Shown here: positions 9,123 through 17,845 of the stretch, piece by piece
Layout: each line of letters opens with the position of its first letter
Numbering within the stretch: position 1 is the first letter of the stretch
NCBI GenBank assembly: GCA_001314805.1
Contig: LJSY01000005.1
Span: forward strand, 1-64,000
DNA: 64,000 nucleotides
Direction: 5' to 3'
DNA from: Rhodobacteraceae bacterium HLUCCO18
GTDB taxonomy: Bacteria > Pseudomonadota > Alphaproteobacteria > Rhodobacterales > Rhodobacteraceae
Position numbers and translations under genes: made by a program
The notes under the pieces: generated by a model
Database searches by the model: none
Told to the model about the DNA's origin: nothing
What the model saw: only the letters and a program-made list of their open reading frames with translations

Positions 9123-10340
9123 TCAGATCGCGGATACGCCGAGTGCCTTTCGCCCGACGATCAGCTTCATGATCTGGCTGGTGCCCTCGGCAATCGTGAG
9201 GAACCGGGCGTCGCGGTAGTGTCGCTCCGTCAGGAACCCCTCTTCGGTCGTCAGGCCGCGTCCACCCAGGATCTGGATCGCGTTGGCCGTGACGCGCTGC
9301 ACCGCTTCGGTGGTGTGCAGCTTGGCGAGGCACTGTTCGTAGTCGCAGCGCTCGCCCCGGTCCATGAGCGAGGCCGCCTTGTAGGTCAGCAACCTGCTTG
9401 TTTCGAGGTCGACGTGCATCTGCACGATCAGGTCCTGGATCATCTGGTGCTCGGCGATGCTCTTGCCGAAAGTGATGCGTTCCTTCGCGAAGGCGGTCGC
9501 ATCCTCGATCGCGGCCTCCATCAGGCCGACCGACCATGCGGCGAGCAGAAGCCGCGCCCAGCCGCGCACGATCAGGTTCTCGCGGTAGCCCTCGCCCGCG
9601 TCGTGGAACAGGAATTCCTCGGGCACGCGGGCGTCAAGGAAATGGATCTTCCCCGTGGTCCCGGCCTTGAGCCCGATGATCGGCAGGTCGCTGACCTCCC
9701 AGTCGACCCTCGACTTGTCCATGAGCAGGTGGACGACCCCATCCGATGGCTTGCGGCGGTAAGCGTCCTCGTCGACCACGGCCGTCAGGATCGCGACGTG
9801 GGCCCAGACGCCATTCGTCGTCCACATCTTGGTGCCGTTGACGACGTAGTGGCCATCACGCAGTTCGGCTCGTGTCTTGAGGTTGCGCGTGTCCGAGCCC
9901 GCCTCGGGCTCGCTCATCATGTCCCCCATGATGAGTTCACCCGAGATCCCGCCCGGCACATAGCGATCGATCATCCACGGCGCTCCCTGGCGCGCGATGA
10001 TCTCGACCACGATGTTGTGGCTGTCCACCGTAACCGCGAGCGACGGCCAGGCGCGGACGAATTCCTGGGCGAGGATCACCCGCTCGAGGAATGACCGGTT
10101 GGTGCCGCCCACGTCCTCGGGCAGGCTGGCCCGCATGATGTCGGTCTGCTGGAGAATGCCGTAGAAATGTTGAAGCTCATCGAGGCTTAGCGGACCCTTC
10201 GGATCGCGCTCGATCCCCGGTCCCCGGATCTCCGCATCAAGCACCTCGCGGAACTCGTGCCGCCGTTGCACGATCTCGGCGGGAATGTCGAAATTGAGCG
10301 TCGGCGCCCCGGAAATAGCACCCTTGGCCTGTGTGTTCAT
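9123..10340 (-). CDS. Acyl-CoA dehydrogenase
   Basis: FAD-dependent alpha,beta-oxidation of an acyl-CoA, passing electrons to ETF. 405 residues. It shows SEPEAGSDTRNLKTRA (FAD and substrate contacts), AKERITFGKSIAEHQ, ILGGRGLTTEEGF and, near the end, LTIAEGTSQIMKLIVGR with the catalytic Glu of EGT. The ATG at 10340 has GAGGAAG upstream; a longer frame begins further 5' without a ribosome site. A 126-base gap separates it from dctM and contains one of the three TACT/AGTA dyads, so it probably heads its own regulated transcript for the beta-oxidation genes. Confidence 0.93.
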   Translation of the reverse strand: MNTQAKGAISGAPTLNFDIPAEIVQRRHEFREVLDAEIRGPGIERDPKGPLSLDELQHFYGILQQTDIMRASLPEDVGGTNRSFLERVILAQEFVRAWPSLAVTVDSHNIVVEIIARQGAPWMIDRYVPGGISGELIMGDMMSEPEAGSDTRNLKTRAELRDGHYVVNGTKMWTTNGVWAHVAILTAVVDEDAYRRKPSDGVVHLLMDKSRVDWEVSDLPIIGLKAGTTGKIHFLDARVPEEFLFHDAGEGYRENLIVRGWARLLLAAWSVGLMEAAIEDATAFAKERITFGKSIAEHQMIQDLIVQMHVDLETSRLLTYKAASLMDRGERCDYEQCLAKLHTTEAVQRVTANAIQILGGRGLTTEEGFLTERHYRDARFLTIAEGTSQIMKLIVGRKALGVSAI

Positions 10341-10433
10341 CGTCGTCTTCCTCAACTTGCAGAATTGCGGTCGGCGCTTGCGCAACCGAAGCGGTCGGTG
10401 TTGCCTCCAATTCCGACCTGCGAGTCTTTAGGT

Positions 10434-10445
10434 TACTCTGTAGTA
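10434..10445. promoter_or_regulatory. Candidate TetR operator upstream of the acyl-CoA dehydrogenase
   Basis: TACTCTGTAGTA: TACT and AGTA arms with a 4-base spacer, 94 bases upstream of the dehydrogenase start. The same spacing occurs at 13717-13728 before dctP, and a variant lies before tetR. Assignment to the TetR protein at 13803 is inference from position. Confidence 0.45.
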
Positions 10446-10466
10446 TAGTGCGTTGTCGCCCCCATG

Positions 10467-11783
10467 TCAGCCCAACAGTTGCGGCAGGAACAGCACAAGG
10501 CCCGGAACGGCGATCATCAGCGCCAGGATGAGCAGGTCCACGAACACGAACCACATCACGCCCCGGAAGATTGCCGTCGTCGTCGTGAGCTTTCCCACCA
10601 CGCTCTTGATCACGTAGACGTTCATCCCCACCGGGGGCGTGATCATCCCCACCTCAAGGACCTTTGCCAGCAGGATCCCGAACCACAGCAGGCTGTAGCC
10701 AGTCTCCTCCACGATCGGCAGGACGATCGGCAGGGTCAGCAGCATCGCTCCGATGGGTTCGAGTATCATCCCCAGCAGCAGATAGACGCACACGATCCCG
10801 ACCATGATCGCGACCGCCGGCAGGCCCAGCGCCAGCACGGCCTCGAGCAGGACATCGCCAAGGCCCGACAACGCGAGGAAACGAGTCAAGAGACTAGCCC
10901 CGATGGCGATCACGAGAAGCGAACTCGTCGTGACCAGCGTCTCGCGCGCGGAGGTCCGCAGCGCCTGCCATGTCAGGGTGCCCTTGAAGAAGCTGACCAA
11001 ACAGGAGAGGAACGCACCCACTGCGCCGGCTTCCGTCGGTGTGAAGACACCCGAGAAGAGGCCACCAAACACGCCGAAGATGATCAGGAGCACCGGCCAG
11101 GTATTGACGAGCGCCTTCAGCCGTTCCCGACCCGTGACCTCCTCGTGGAAAGACGGTGCGAGCTCGGGATTGAGCTTCACCCGCACGATGATGACCAGCA
11201 CATAGGCCAGCGCGGTCAGGAGCCCGGCTACGATGCCACCCAGAAAGAGCTGATTGATCGAGACCTGCGCGATGATCCCGTAAAGGATCAGGATGATGGA
11301 GGGCGGGATGAGCGCGCCGATCGTGCCCGAGGCCGCCACGGTGCCCGTCGCCAGCCCCACGTTGTAGCCACGTGCGTTCATCTCGGGCACCGCGACCTTG
11401 CCCATCGCCGCCGAACAAGCGACCGACGAGCCTGTGACGGCAGCGAAGCCCGCGCACCCGAAGACGGACGCCACCGCCAGCCCGCCCGGCAGCGCCGAAA
11501 GCCACACGCGGGCGGCCTCGAATAGCCCCTGCGTCAGCTTTGCATGGTAGCAGATGAACCCCATGAACAGGAATGTGGGTACCGAACTGAGCACCCAGTT
11601 CGAGGCGAACTGGAACGGGACTGTTCCGAGGCTGGCCCACGCGATGCGCCAATTGAGGGACTCGCCGATGCCGACGACGGCCACAGCGATCAGTGTCACG
11701 CCGATCGGCATGCGCAGCAGGATCAACAGGAAGAGCAGTCCGAACAGGATCAGGACGGTGTTCTGGTCCGCCACGCTACTCAC
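10467..11783 (-). CDS. dctM: TRAP transporter large permease (DctM family)
   Basis: Membrane subunit that drives sodium-coupled uptake of an organic acid delivered by the periplasmic DctP protein. 438 residues, almost entirely hydrophobic, with about a dozen membrane segments; GCAGFAAVTGSSVACSAAMG and GTIGALIPPSIILILYG are DctM signatures. The GTG at 11783 sits directly against a G run, so the in-frame GTG at 11774 (reading VADQN) has better spacing and may be the true start. The 11783 start overlaps the dctQ stop by 8 bases. The cargo is probably the acid activated by the ligase at 7497. Confidence 0.93.
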   Translation of the reverse strand: MSSVADQNTVLILFGLLFLLILLRMPIGVTLIAVAVVGIGESLNWRIAWASLGTVPFQFASNWVLSSVPTFLFMGFICYHAKLTQGLFEAARVWLSALPGGLAVASVFGCAGFAAVTGSSVACSAAMGKVAVPEMNARGYNVGLATGTVAASGTIGALIPPSIILILYGIIAQVSINQLFLGGIVAGLLTALAYVLVIIVRVKLNPELAPSFHEEVTGRERLKALVNTWPVLLIIFGVFGGLFSGVFTPTEAGAVGAFLSCLVSFFKGTLTWQALRTSARETLVTTSSLLVIAIGASLLTRFLALSGLGDVLLEAVLALGLPAVAIMVGIVCVYLLLGMILEPIGAMLLTLPIVLPIVEETGYSLLWFGILLAKVLEVGMITPPVGMNVYVIKSVVGKLTTTTAIFRGVMWFVFVDLLILALMIAVPGLVLFLPQLLG

Positions 11784-12342
11784 CCCCCCGGCGCAATTTC
11801 TGTGCGATATCCAACTCTCGCGAAGGTCCCTCCGGCCCCGAACCCAGCGCCATCGGCTTGCCCGTCACCTCGCAGATCAGCTTGTAGAGAAGGACCAGCA
11901 GCATCAGGCCGAACCCGACCGGCAATGCGAAATAGGCGGGCCATGTCGGGACGCGCAGGCCGGCTTCCATCGCGAAGGTGCCGGTGTCGTATTTCAGCAT
12001 CGCTTCGTGGAACGTGCGCAGCGCAAGCGCACCGAACACCGCGATCGACAAGAGGTGGGACAGGACGCGAAGCACCTTCTTGATCCACTCGGCGAGCAGG
12101 TCGTAGATGAGCTCCACGGTGATGTGACCGTCCTCTTCCTCGACCGCCGCAAGCGGGAGGAAGACGATAGGCACCATGTAGAAGACCGACACGATCATGA
12201 TCGTGGCCGGCAAGGGCGAATTGAACAGGTAGCGCAACCCGACATCGGCCGTGACGTGGACGATCAGGAGGAATACGACGATGGTCCCGAACCAGATCGC
12301 CAGTCCGTTCAGACGGGACAGAAGGCGGCCAATTGTCTGCAC
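11776..12342 (-). CDS. dctQ: TRAP transporter small permease (DctQ family)
   Basis: 188 residues with four predicted membrane spans: around residues 15-37, 45-65, 85-105 and 130-155. Family features include the RYLFNSPLP stretch after the first span and acidic EEEDGHITVEL before the third. It forms the membrane domain with DctM, whose gene it overlaps. A strong hairpin (12374-12402) lies between it and dctP. The C-terminal tail is charged and probably cytoplasmic. Confidence 0.9.
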   Translation of the reverse strand: MQTIGRLLSRLNGLAIWFGTIVVFLLIVHVTADVGLRYLFNSPLPATIMIVSVFYMVPIVFLPLAAVEEEDGHITVELIYDLLAEWIKKVLRVLSHLLSIAVFGALALRTFHEAMLKYDTGTFAMEAGLRVPTWPAYFALPVGFGLMLLVLLYKLICEVTGKPMALGSGPEGPSRELDIAQKLRRGGE

Positions 12343-12373
12343 GAAGACACCTACGGATGGATGAGGGCTGAAC

Positions 12374-12402
12374 GAGCCTCCGCGCGGCAGGCGCGGGGGC
12401 TC
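12374..12402. promoter_or_regulatory. GC-rich stem-loop between dctP and dctQ
   Basis: Arms gagcctccgcgc and gcgcgggggctc form a 12-pair stem with one G-T pair around a short loop. In the transcribed (minus) direction no T-run follows, so it looks like an attenuator or RNA-stabilising 3' structure rather than a full terminator. This would keep the binding protein more abundant than the permeases. Confidence 0.6.
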
Positions 12403-12436
12403 TCCGTTTGTTGAGCTTTCACCGAAGCCCGGCTGC

Positions 12437-13600
12437 TCAGTTCACGCCATACGTCTCTGGGTCGACCTTCGAGAATATCTCGGTCCAGTAGATTTCGGCG
12501 AGGTCATCGATCGATCCGACCCCGTCGACCAGACCGTTCCAGCGGTCGAGGACCTCCACGAACTCGTTGGCGATCTCGTCCGCCCGGGTGATGCCGTAGT
12601 TGTCGGCGTAAATCTGACCGACCAGCTCGACATCGTCGCGGACGTAGTCCTGCACCGCGGCCATCATCTCCGCGTCGGGTTCGATCACGTCGACACCCTG
12701 TTCGCGGGCCATGTTCAGGTTCTCTGCCTGCAGCTCGTAATAGGACCACGTCATGTGGGCGTTGATGTAGGCCGCCCCGCGCAGCAGAAGCTCGCGCTGT
12801 TCAAGCGACAATCCGGCCCAGAGGTCACGGTTCACGTTGCTGGCCTGAGAGCCGCCGTAGACGGTTCCGGGGAACTGCACGGTGACCGAATCCACGATCT
12901 CGATCAGGCGCAGGCTGGTCAGGTCGCTTGCCGCCAGCCATGCGCAGTCGAGAATGCCTTGGTTCATCGCCTCGTAGGCCTCGCTGGCGGCGAGTTGAAC
13001 CGCGACTCCGCCGAAGTTCTCGGCCATGCGCTGGTAGCTGGAACTGCCGCTGCGGAAGCGCACGCCCTGCACATCCTCGAGGCTGTCGATGGTCACATCC
13101 TTGCAGAGCGACAGATAGGGCGAGGTCGACATGTGCCCCATGTAGACGTGGTTCTGCGCCTCGTATTCATCGAGGCATTCCGGGCAACCATTCATGATGT
13201 AGTCGGTCATCGCCCCGGCATAGGCGGCACCTTCCCGTCCCGTAGGCTCGGACAAAAGCTGCCGCAGGCTGTTCTCGGCAAGATAATTCGAATGGGCGAA
13301 TTCGGCCGGGTAGTACGGGCCGGCCATGAAGCCGAGATCCGTCAGGCCATCGCGGATGCCCGGACCCATCTCGGCAAGGCTGACGAGCGACAGCGGAAAC
13401 ACGCGAATGGTCAGCTCTCCACCCGAGATTTCATTCATGTATTCGGCATAAGCGTCCGCCGACTGCGCGAACAGCGAGTTCGGCCCGAACCCGACCGAAT
13501 AGTTCAATTCCTCTGCCGCAGCGGGGCCAGCGGCGAGGGCAAGGCCGGCGCAGGCGGCCGCAAGGCCCCCCATGCGCCGGGTTTTCCAGATCATCTTCAT
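12437..13600 (-). CDS. dctP: TRAP transporter solute-binding protein (DctP family)
   Basis: Periplasmic binding protein of 387 residues. An N-terminal signal peptide ends near AAGPAAAEE (residue 30). The body has the DctP arrangement, including the central segment GVRFRSGSSSYQRMAENFGG, which normally holds the conserved Arg that pairs with a substrate carboxylate. Two extra cysteines in NGCPECLDEYE may form a disulfide. The start is preceded by GGAGGAATACC. It is first in the TRAP operon and is separated from tetR by about 200 bases carrying a dyad. The ligand is likely a monocarboxylic acid given the neighbouring acyl-CoA ligase. Confidence 0.92.
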   Translation of the reverse strand: MKMIWKTRRMGGLAAACAGLALAAGPAAAEELNYSVGFGPNSLFAQSADAYAEYMNEISGGELTIRVFPLSLVSLAEMGPGIRDGLTDLGFMAGPYYPAEFAHSNYLAENSLRQLLSEPTGREGAAYAGAMTDYIMNGCPECLDEYEAQNHVYMGHMSTSPYLSLCKDVTIDSLEDVQGVRFRSGSSSYQRMAENFGGVAVQLAASEAYEAMNQGILDCAWLAASDLTSLRLIEIVDSVTVQFPGTVYGGSQASNVNRDLWAGLSLEQRELLLRGAAYINAHMTWSYYELQAENLNMAREQGVDVIEPDAEMMAAVQDYVRDDVELVGQIYADNYGITRADEIANEFVEVLDRWNGLVDGVGSIDDLAEIYWTEIFSKVDPETYGVN

Positions 13601-13716
13601 GGTATTCCTCCCTATTTTGCTGACGGCCCCTCCAAAGCCGCCAGAGTGGGCGGTCAGCGATACACAGGCCGCAATTGCACGTCGCGACTGAGAATCCTAC
13701 TGACCCGAAACCACTC

Positions 13717-13728
13717 TACTCGTGAGTA
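13717..13728. promoter_or_regulatory. Candidate TetR operator upstream of dctP
   Basis: TACTCGTGAGTA, inverted arms TACT/AGTA (extended TACTC/GAGTA) around the centre, 117 bases upstream of the dctP start and 75 bases past the tetR stop. It matches the dyad at 10434-10445 in arm sequence and spacing. Confidence 0.5.
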
Positions 13729-13802
13729 TTCTGCCTTACCTCGGCGTTGTCAAAAGGATTGTTCGGGTCAAGTGTTGCGGTGCAATCGGAAGACGGCGCG
13801 AC

Positions 13803-14438
13803 CTACCGACGAACGGCAAGCCCGTTGATGAGGATATCCACATAGGTTTCCGCGATTTCCTCGGGCGACAGGCTGCCGTCCTGTTCGTACCATCGTGAAA
13901 TCCAGTTCAGCGCCCCGCTGACGCAGAACGTCACGAGGCGTGGATCGCCCGCCGTGATGGAGCCATCCTGCATGCCCGACACCACCACCTTCCTTATGAC
14001 GGCATCGGTTTCCCGTTTGAGCGCTCTGAACTTTTTCCTGCTCGCCTCCGACAGGTCGTGATCGGCGGTGCGAGTGACGCATTTTCCAAACGGTTCCGTG
14101 GCGATCACAGCGTAATCGTGAATCAGGGATTTCAGCCGTTCCAGACCGTTGCCGCCCTGCTTCTCGACCTTCTGCGCTGCGTCCAGAGTGACCTGCAGCC
14201 CCTTCCGCACGCATTCGAACAGGATTTCATCCTTGTTGGAGAAATAGTGATAGATCGTGGGCTTCGTCACGTTCAGAGCGATGGCGACCTGGTCGATCGA
14301 TGTGGCGCGAAAGCCTTTTTCATTGAACATGCGCACAGCCGTGTCGAGGACCGCATCCCGCTTGATGATCCTCTCGCGTTCGCGCTCCTCCTGCTTGGGC
14401 CAGGGGGAGTCCAGTTTGGGGTCTTGTTGTCTGGTCAT
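13803..14438 (-). CDS. TetR-family transcriptional regulator
   Basis: 211 residues from the ATG at 14438; an in-frame GTG at 14462 would add eight residues and neither has a clear ribosome site. The N-terminal helix-turn-helix reads GFRATSIDQVAIALNVTKPTIYHYFSNKDEI in successive segments, typical of TetR, with the recognition helix around TKPTIYHYF. The ligand domain is all-helical and family-poor. As the first gene beside the TRAP/beta-oxidation island, it probably represses it and is released by an acyl-CoA or the free acid. Three TACT/AGTA dyads, before its own gene, dctP and the acyl-CoA dehydrogenase, are candidate operators. Confidence 0.9.
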   Translation of the reverse strand: MTRQQDPKLDSPWPKQEERERERIIKRDAVLDTAVRMFNEKGFRATSIDQVAIALNVTKPTIYHYFSNKDEILFECVRKGLQVTLDAAQKVEKQGGNGLERLKSLIHDYAVIATEPFGKCVTRTADHDLSEASRKKFRALKRETDAVIRKVVVSGMQDGSITAGDPRLVTFCVSGALNWISRWYEQDGSLSPEEIAETYVDILINGLAVRR

Positions 14439-14484
14439 GGCGTTGCTCGTTTGCTGCTGCACAGCTGCGGGACATATTTGTGCT

Positions 14485-14499
14485 TACTACCCATTAGTA
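14485..14499. promoter_or_regulatory. Candidate TetR operator upstream of tetR
   Basis: TACTACCCATTAGTA: arms TACTA/TAGTA with a wider spacer than the sites at 10434 and 13717. It lies 47 bases upstream of the chosen tetR start, consistent with autoregulation. Confidence 0.4.
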
Positions 14500-14818
14500 T
14501 GCAACAGGTAGGCCAGAAAAGCGATACGCGAGCGAACAGGAGCGATGTCGAGAGAAAGCGTAGTGTGCTTTGGGCTCGGGGCGGTCGACCGCTGCAAGCT
14601 TCACGAACGTCAGCCTATGATCAGAGCCGACCTTGGCACCCAGCATCCTGAGCGACCGGAGCGCGGGACCGTCCGGACCTTCGCCGCGAATGCAGCATTC
14701 ACTGATCTGAGATGTAGCAATGCGCAGGAAGCGGACAGCGAAAAATTGCTAATCGTGTTGCGACTATGCAGCAGCGCGGTGTCGTAGCCCGGCCCGATTT
14801 GTTCAGCCATCTACAAGA
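14500..14818. other. Gene-free stretch upstream of the IS remnant
   Basis: About 320 bases between the tetR promoter region and the IS3-type left end. Short open frames exist but none has family features, a ribosome site or consistent codon use. It is probably accessory debris. Confidence 0.4.
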
Positions 14819-15052
14819 CCGTGAACCGCGCCGGGTTTGCCGGTGGCTCGAACCGTTGAGCAGGATGGAGCATCATGGGCAAGGCCACGAACACGTTTTC
14901 TCCTGAGATGCGCGAGCGCGGTGCGGTTGGTTTCCGAGACCGAGGGTCGGCATGTGTCGCCGAAACGATCGACATATGAGTTCTTGGCGGACGGCAGCAG
15001 TCGCGTCCACCAGCTCTGACCAGCCGTTGCTCACATCTGGCCGCAGCGTCTG
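14819..15052 (+). mobile_element. Decayed 5' end of an IS3-family element (orfA remnant)
   Basis: The stretch from 14819 resembles an IS3-group left end (GTGAACCGCGCCGGGTTTGC) and leads to an ATG at 14875. That frame reads MGKATNTFSPEMRER, the usual OrfA opening, then breaks. A second frame carries AVRLVSETEGRHVS, as expected next, and a third carries SSWRTAAVAS. At least two frameshifts separate them; the first fits a two-base loss near 14919. No OrfB catalytic region or right end is visible. Identification is by recall of family sequence. Confidence 0.6.
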
Positions 15053-15293
15053 AATCGAGCCCAAAACCCAAGCCATTCGCTGCACCGCATCGGCTGACGC
15101 AGAAGGGGCGGAGAGCGGACCGAAGGCGCTGCGGGCTTCTAGGCGAAGCAAGGGCGAGACGCGGACATATGCGCATGCAGCAACGCATCGCGGTCTGATG
15201 GGAAGTCAGGCCTGTGGCGGCACGCCTGTCACAAACCTGTCATTTGCGCTTGTTAGGGCGGGGTCACCAATCCAGAAACGGGGAACTCGAGAC

Positions 15294-16178
15294 GTGATCA
15301 AATTCCAGAATATCGCCGCAACAGCAGCCGTCACCACAGTGCTGCTAACCGGAGCCGCATCCGCCCAGTCAGTGGCAGACACCTGCCCCTCGCCGCTGCG
15401 CATGGCCGACACCGGCATCGAGGGCATGGGCGATCTTTCCGAAGCCTTCGGTCCGTTCGCCGAGACGTTCGAAGAGCTGACGGGCGTCGAGCTGGCGCTT
15501 TATTCGCTGTCCAACCGCACCGCCGCCGGAACGGCCCTGCAGTTCGACGAGGTCGAGCTCGTCTTCGCCGGCCCGTCCGAATTCGTGCTGTTCCAGCAAC
15601 TGGCCGACATGGATATCCTTTTCTCGATCGTGCGCCCGCATTACGGCTCCAGCTTCGTGGTTCGCGCCGACAGCGACATCGAGACCCTGGCCGATCTCGC
15701 CGGCCGCCGCGTCGCACTCAAGGACGTGGGCTCCACCTCGGGCCACATCTTCCCGATGATGCTGATGGCCGAAGCCGGTCTCGACCCCGAGACGGACGCC
15801 GAGATCATCATGGCAGGCGACGCCCGCATCCAGGTGCTGATCAACGGCGACGTCGACGCGATGGGCGGCGGCAACAAGGATTGGGACGCGATCCGCGAAC
15901 AGGACCCCGACACCGAGTATCGCCTGCTGGCCCAGACCGACACGCTGCCCGGCGACCCGGTCGTGATGCGCGCCAGCCTGCCGCAGGACTGCCGCGATGC
16001 GCTGCGCGCCACGCTGGCCGAACACTCCGACGTGCTGTGGGAAAGCCTGACCTCGACCGAGCGCAACGCCGACAAGTTCATCGAACGCGACGCCTACATG
16101 TCCTTCGAGACCGACCCGGCGATCTACGATGTCGTGCGCATGGCCTATGAGGTTGCGGGCATCGCGCTGGACGATTGA
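15294..16178 (+). CDS. phnD: Phosphate/phosphonate-type ABC transporter binding protein (PhnD family)
   Basis: Periplasmic binding protein of 294 residues from the GTG at 15294, with GGGGA upstream; a longer frame lacks a signal peptide. The signal peptide ends at AASAQS near residue 24. PhnD-family traits are LVFAGPSEFVLF, SSFVVRADSDIETLADLAGR and VGSTSGHIFPMMLM, the last contributing the Ser/Thr loop that binds phosphonate or phosphate groups. The following phnC and phnE genes complete the importer. No C-P lyase or phosphonatase gene is nearby, so the ligand could be a phosphonate, phosphite or another oxyanion ester. Confidence 0.85.
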   Translation: MIKFQNIAATAAVTTVLLTGAASAQSVADTCPSPLRMADTGIEGMGDLSEAFGPFAETFEELTGVELALYSLSNRTAAGTALQFDEVELVFAGPSEFVLFQQLADMDILFSIVRPHYGSSFVVRADSDIETLADLAGRRVALKDVGSTSGHIFPMMLMAEAGLDPETDAEIIMAGDARIQVLINGDVDAMGGGNKDWDAIREQDPDTEYRLLAQTDTLPGDPVVMRASLPQDCRDALRATLAEHSDVLWESLTSTERNADKFIERDAYMSFETDPAIYDVVRMAYEVAGIALDD

Positions 16179-16198
16179 TCCCACCCATCATCCGTCGG

Positions 16199-16235
16199 CG
16201 ACGGGCGGCCGTTCCTCGGGACCGGCAGCCCGTCG
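16199..16235 (+). promoter_or_regulatory. Stem-loop between phnD and phnC
   Basis: Perfect 8-base arms cgacgggc (16199-16206) and gcccgtcg (16228-16235), with gccg/cggc pairing inside. There is no T-run. It sits between the binding-protein gene and the ATPase gene, like the hairpins after dctP and smoE, and may limit read-through or protect the upstream message. Confidence 0.55.
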
Positions 16236-16271
16236 TCACGTTCTGTTGCACGACCACGTGAGGAGCCTCGC

Positions 16272-17057
16272 ATGATCCCAGCCATTTCCTGCGACGAGGT
16301 GAAGGTCAGCTACGGCAAGCTGCAGGTGTTGCGCGGGGTGACCTTCGATATCCCTGTCGGGCAGGGCGTCGTGCTTCTCGGGGCGAACGGCTGCGGAAAG
16401 TCGACACTGATGCGAAGCCTGAACGGGCTGGAAACTCTGCAATCGGGCCGCATTCACGTCCACGGCGACAGTCTTGCGGATGCGTCCCGGAGCGAGCTGC
16501 GCCGGATCCGGCGCGGCATGGGCTACGTGTTTCAGCAGTTCAACCTGGTACCCCAACTCAGTGCCTTTCAGAACGTCCTTCTGGGCGCGATGGGGCGCCA
16601 TCGCCTGGGCCTGTTGTCCTGCCTTGGGATAACGGCGTCAGCCGAGGAACGCGCGCGCGCCATGGCCTGCCTCGAACGCGTGGGCATGGCCGAACGCGCG
16701 CAGCATCGCCCGTCCCAGCTTTCGGGCGGCCAGCAACAGCGCGTGGCCATCGCGCGAATGCTGATGCAGGACCCCAAGGTCGTGATCGCCGACGAACCCA
16801 TCGCAAGCCTCGATCCCAAGGCCGGGCGCGAGGTGCTCGATCTGCTGTGGCGGATCGTGCGCGAGGAAGGTCTGAGCATGCTGTGCACGCTGCACCAGCT
16901 GGACCTCGCACGGGAATACGCGGACCGCATCATCGGCCTGAAGGCGGGACAGGTCGAAATCGACGCCGCCATCGCCGATACCGATGCCCTGCAACTGAAC
17001 GCACTCTACACCGGCATGACCCGCGTCGATGCCGAGGCCGAGGAACACGCCGCATGA
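16272..17057 (+). CDS. phnC: ABC transporter ATPase (PhnC family)
   Basis: 261-residue ATP-binding subunit. Walker A is GANGCGKST (near residue 41), Q-loop FQQFNLVPQ, signature QLSGGQQQR, Walker B VVIADEP and the switch His in TLHQLDLAREY. The FQQFNLVPQLSAFQNVL pattern is typical of the PhnC branch. A 93-base gap with a strong hairpin separates it from phnD, and its stop overlaps the phnE start (ATGA), so ATPase and permease are translationally coupled. Confidence 0.9.
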   Translation: MIPAISCDEVKVSYGKLQVLRGVTFDIPVGQGVVLLGANGCGKSTLMRSLNGLETLQSGRIHVHGDSLADASRSELRRIRRGMGYVFQQFNLVPQLSAFQNVLLGAMGRHRLGLLSCLGITASAEERARAMACLERVGMAERAQHRPSQLSGGQQQRVAIARMLMQDPKVVIADEPIASLDPKAGREVLDLLWRIVREEGLSMLCTLHQLDLAREYADRIIGLKAGQVEIDAAIADTDALQLNALYTGMTRVDAEAEEHAA

Positions 17058-17845
17058 GCGACAGCACCCGCATACCCCCGCGTTTTCGCGCGCCTTCGGC
17101 GCTGACATGGGTGCTGGTCGTGGGCTTCGCGGCCTTCTTCATCCAGGGCCTCGTCGCCTCGGAAATCTCGCTCGACCGGCTGGTGCGCGGGGCAAGCAAC
17201 CTCGTGCGCTTCATCGGTCAGGCCGTGCCCCCCGATTTCTCGCGCGCGCCCAATATCGCCGACGCCATGCTGGAAACGCTGAATATCGCGGTGGTCGGCG
17301 TCACATTCGGCTGCCTGTTCTCGATCCCTCTGGCGCTGCTGGCGGCGCGCAACACTGCACCGAACGCGGTGGTTCGCACATTGGCGCGCTTCGTGATTTC
17401 CGTTTCGCGCACGATCCCCGATCTGATCTGGGCGCTGATCTTCGTGGTGACGGTCGGGCTCGGCCCGCTTGCCGGCATCCTTGCCATCATCATGGACACG
17501 ATCGGCTTTGCTGCGCGCTTCTACTCCGAGCGGTTCGAGGAGGTCCAGAAAGGCCCGTCCGAGGCGCTGACATCGACGGGGGCGGGCCGTCTGTCGGTGA
17601 TCTTCGGTGCCATCCTGCCCGAGAGCTTCGCCTCGATGACCGCAACATCGCTGTTCAGCGTCGAAAAGGCGATCCGCTCGGCCGTCACGCTCGGGCTGGT
17701 GGGCGCAGGCGGGATCGGTGTGGAGCTTTCCACCGCGATGCGCCTGTTCCGCTACGACCAGGCGGCGGCGATCATCCTCGTCATCCTCGTCGTGGTGGTC
17801 GTTTTCGAACAAATCTCTTCGAGCATCCGAAAACGGATTATCTGA
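17054..17845 (+). CDS. phnE: ABC transporter permease (PhnE family)
   Basis: 263 residues from the ATG at 17054; the open frame continues upstream over phnC but that part is antisense-like. Six or so membrane spans, the first at about residues 16-36 after a short basic N-terminus. ETLNIAVVGVTFGCLF and SVSRTIPDLIWALIF are PhnE-like. The EAA-type cytoplasmic loop is SEALTSTGAGRLSVIFGAILP, which contacts PhnC. It is the last gene of the importer; a 14-base palindrome lies 15 bases after the stop. Confidence 0.9.
   Translation: MSDSTRIPPRFRAPSALTWVLVVGFAAFFIQGLVASEISLDRLVRGASNLVRFIGQAVPPDFSRAPNIADAMLETLNIAVVGVTFGCLFSIPLALLAARNTAPNAVVRTLARFVISVSRTIPDLIWALIFVVTVGLGPLAGILAIIMDTIGFAARFYSERFEEVQKGPSEALTSTGAGRLSVIFGAILPESFASMTATSLFSVEKAIRSAVTLGLVGAGGIGVELSTAMRLFRYDQAAAIILVILVVVVVFEQISSSIRKRII

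Noticed and set aside
6726-10094. Plus-strand open frame of over 1100 codons
   Set aside because: Lies opposite three clear enzymes and has His/Arg/Asp-rich shadow composition without domains.
14811-15188. Minus-strand open frame of 125 codons
   Set aside because: Runs opposite the IS3-type remnant and has no motif of its own.
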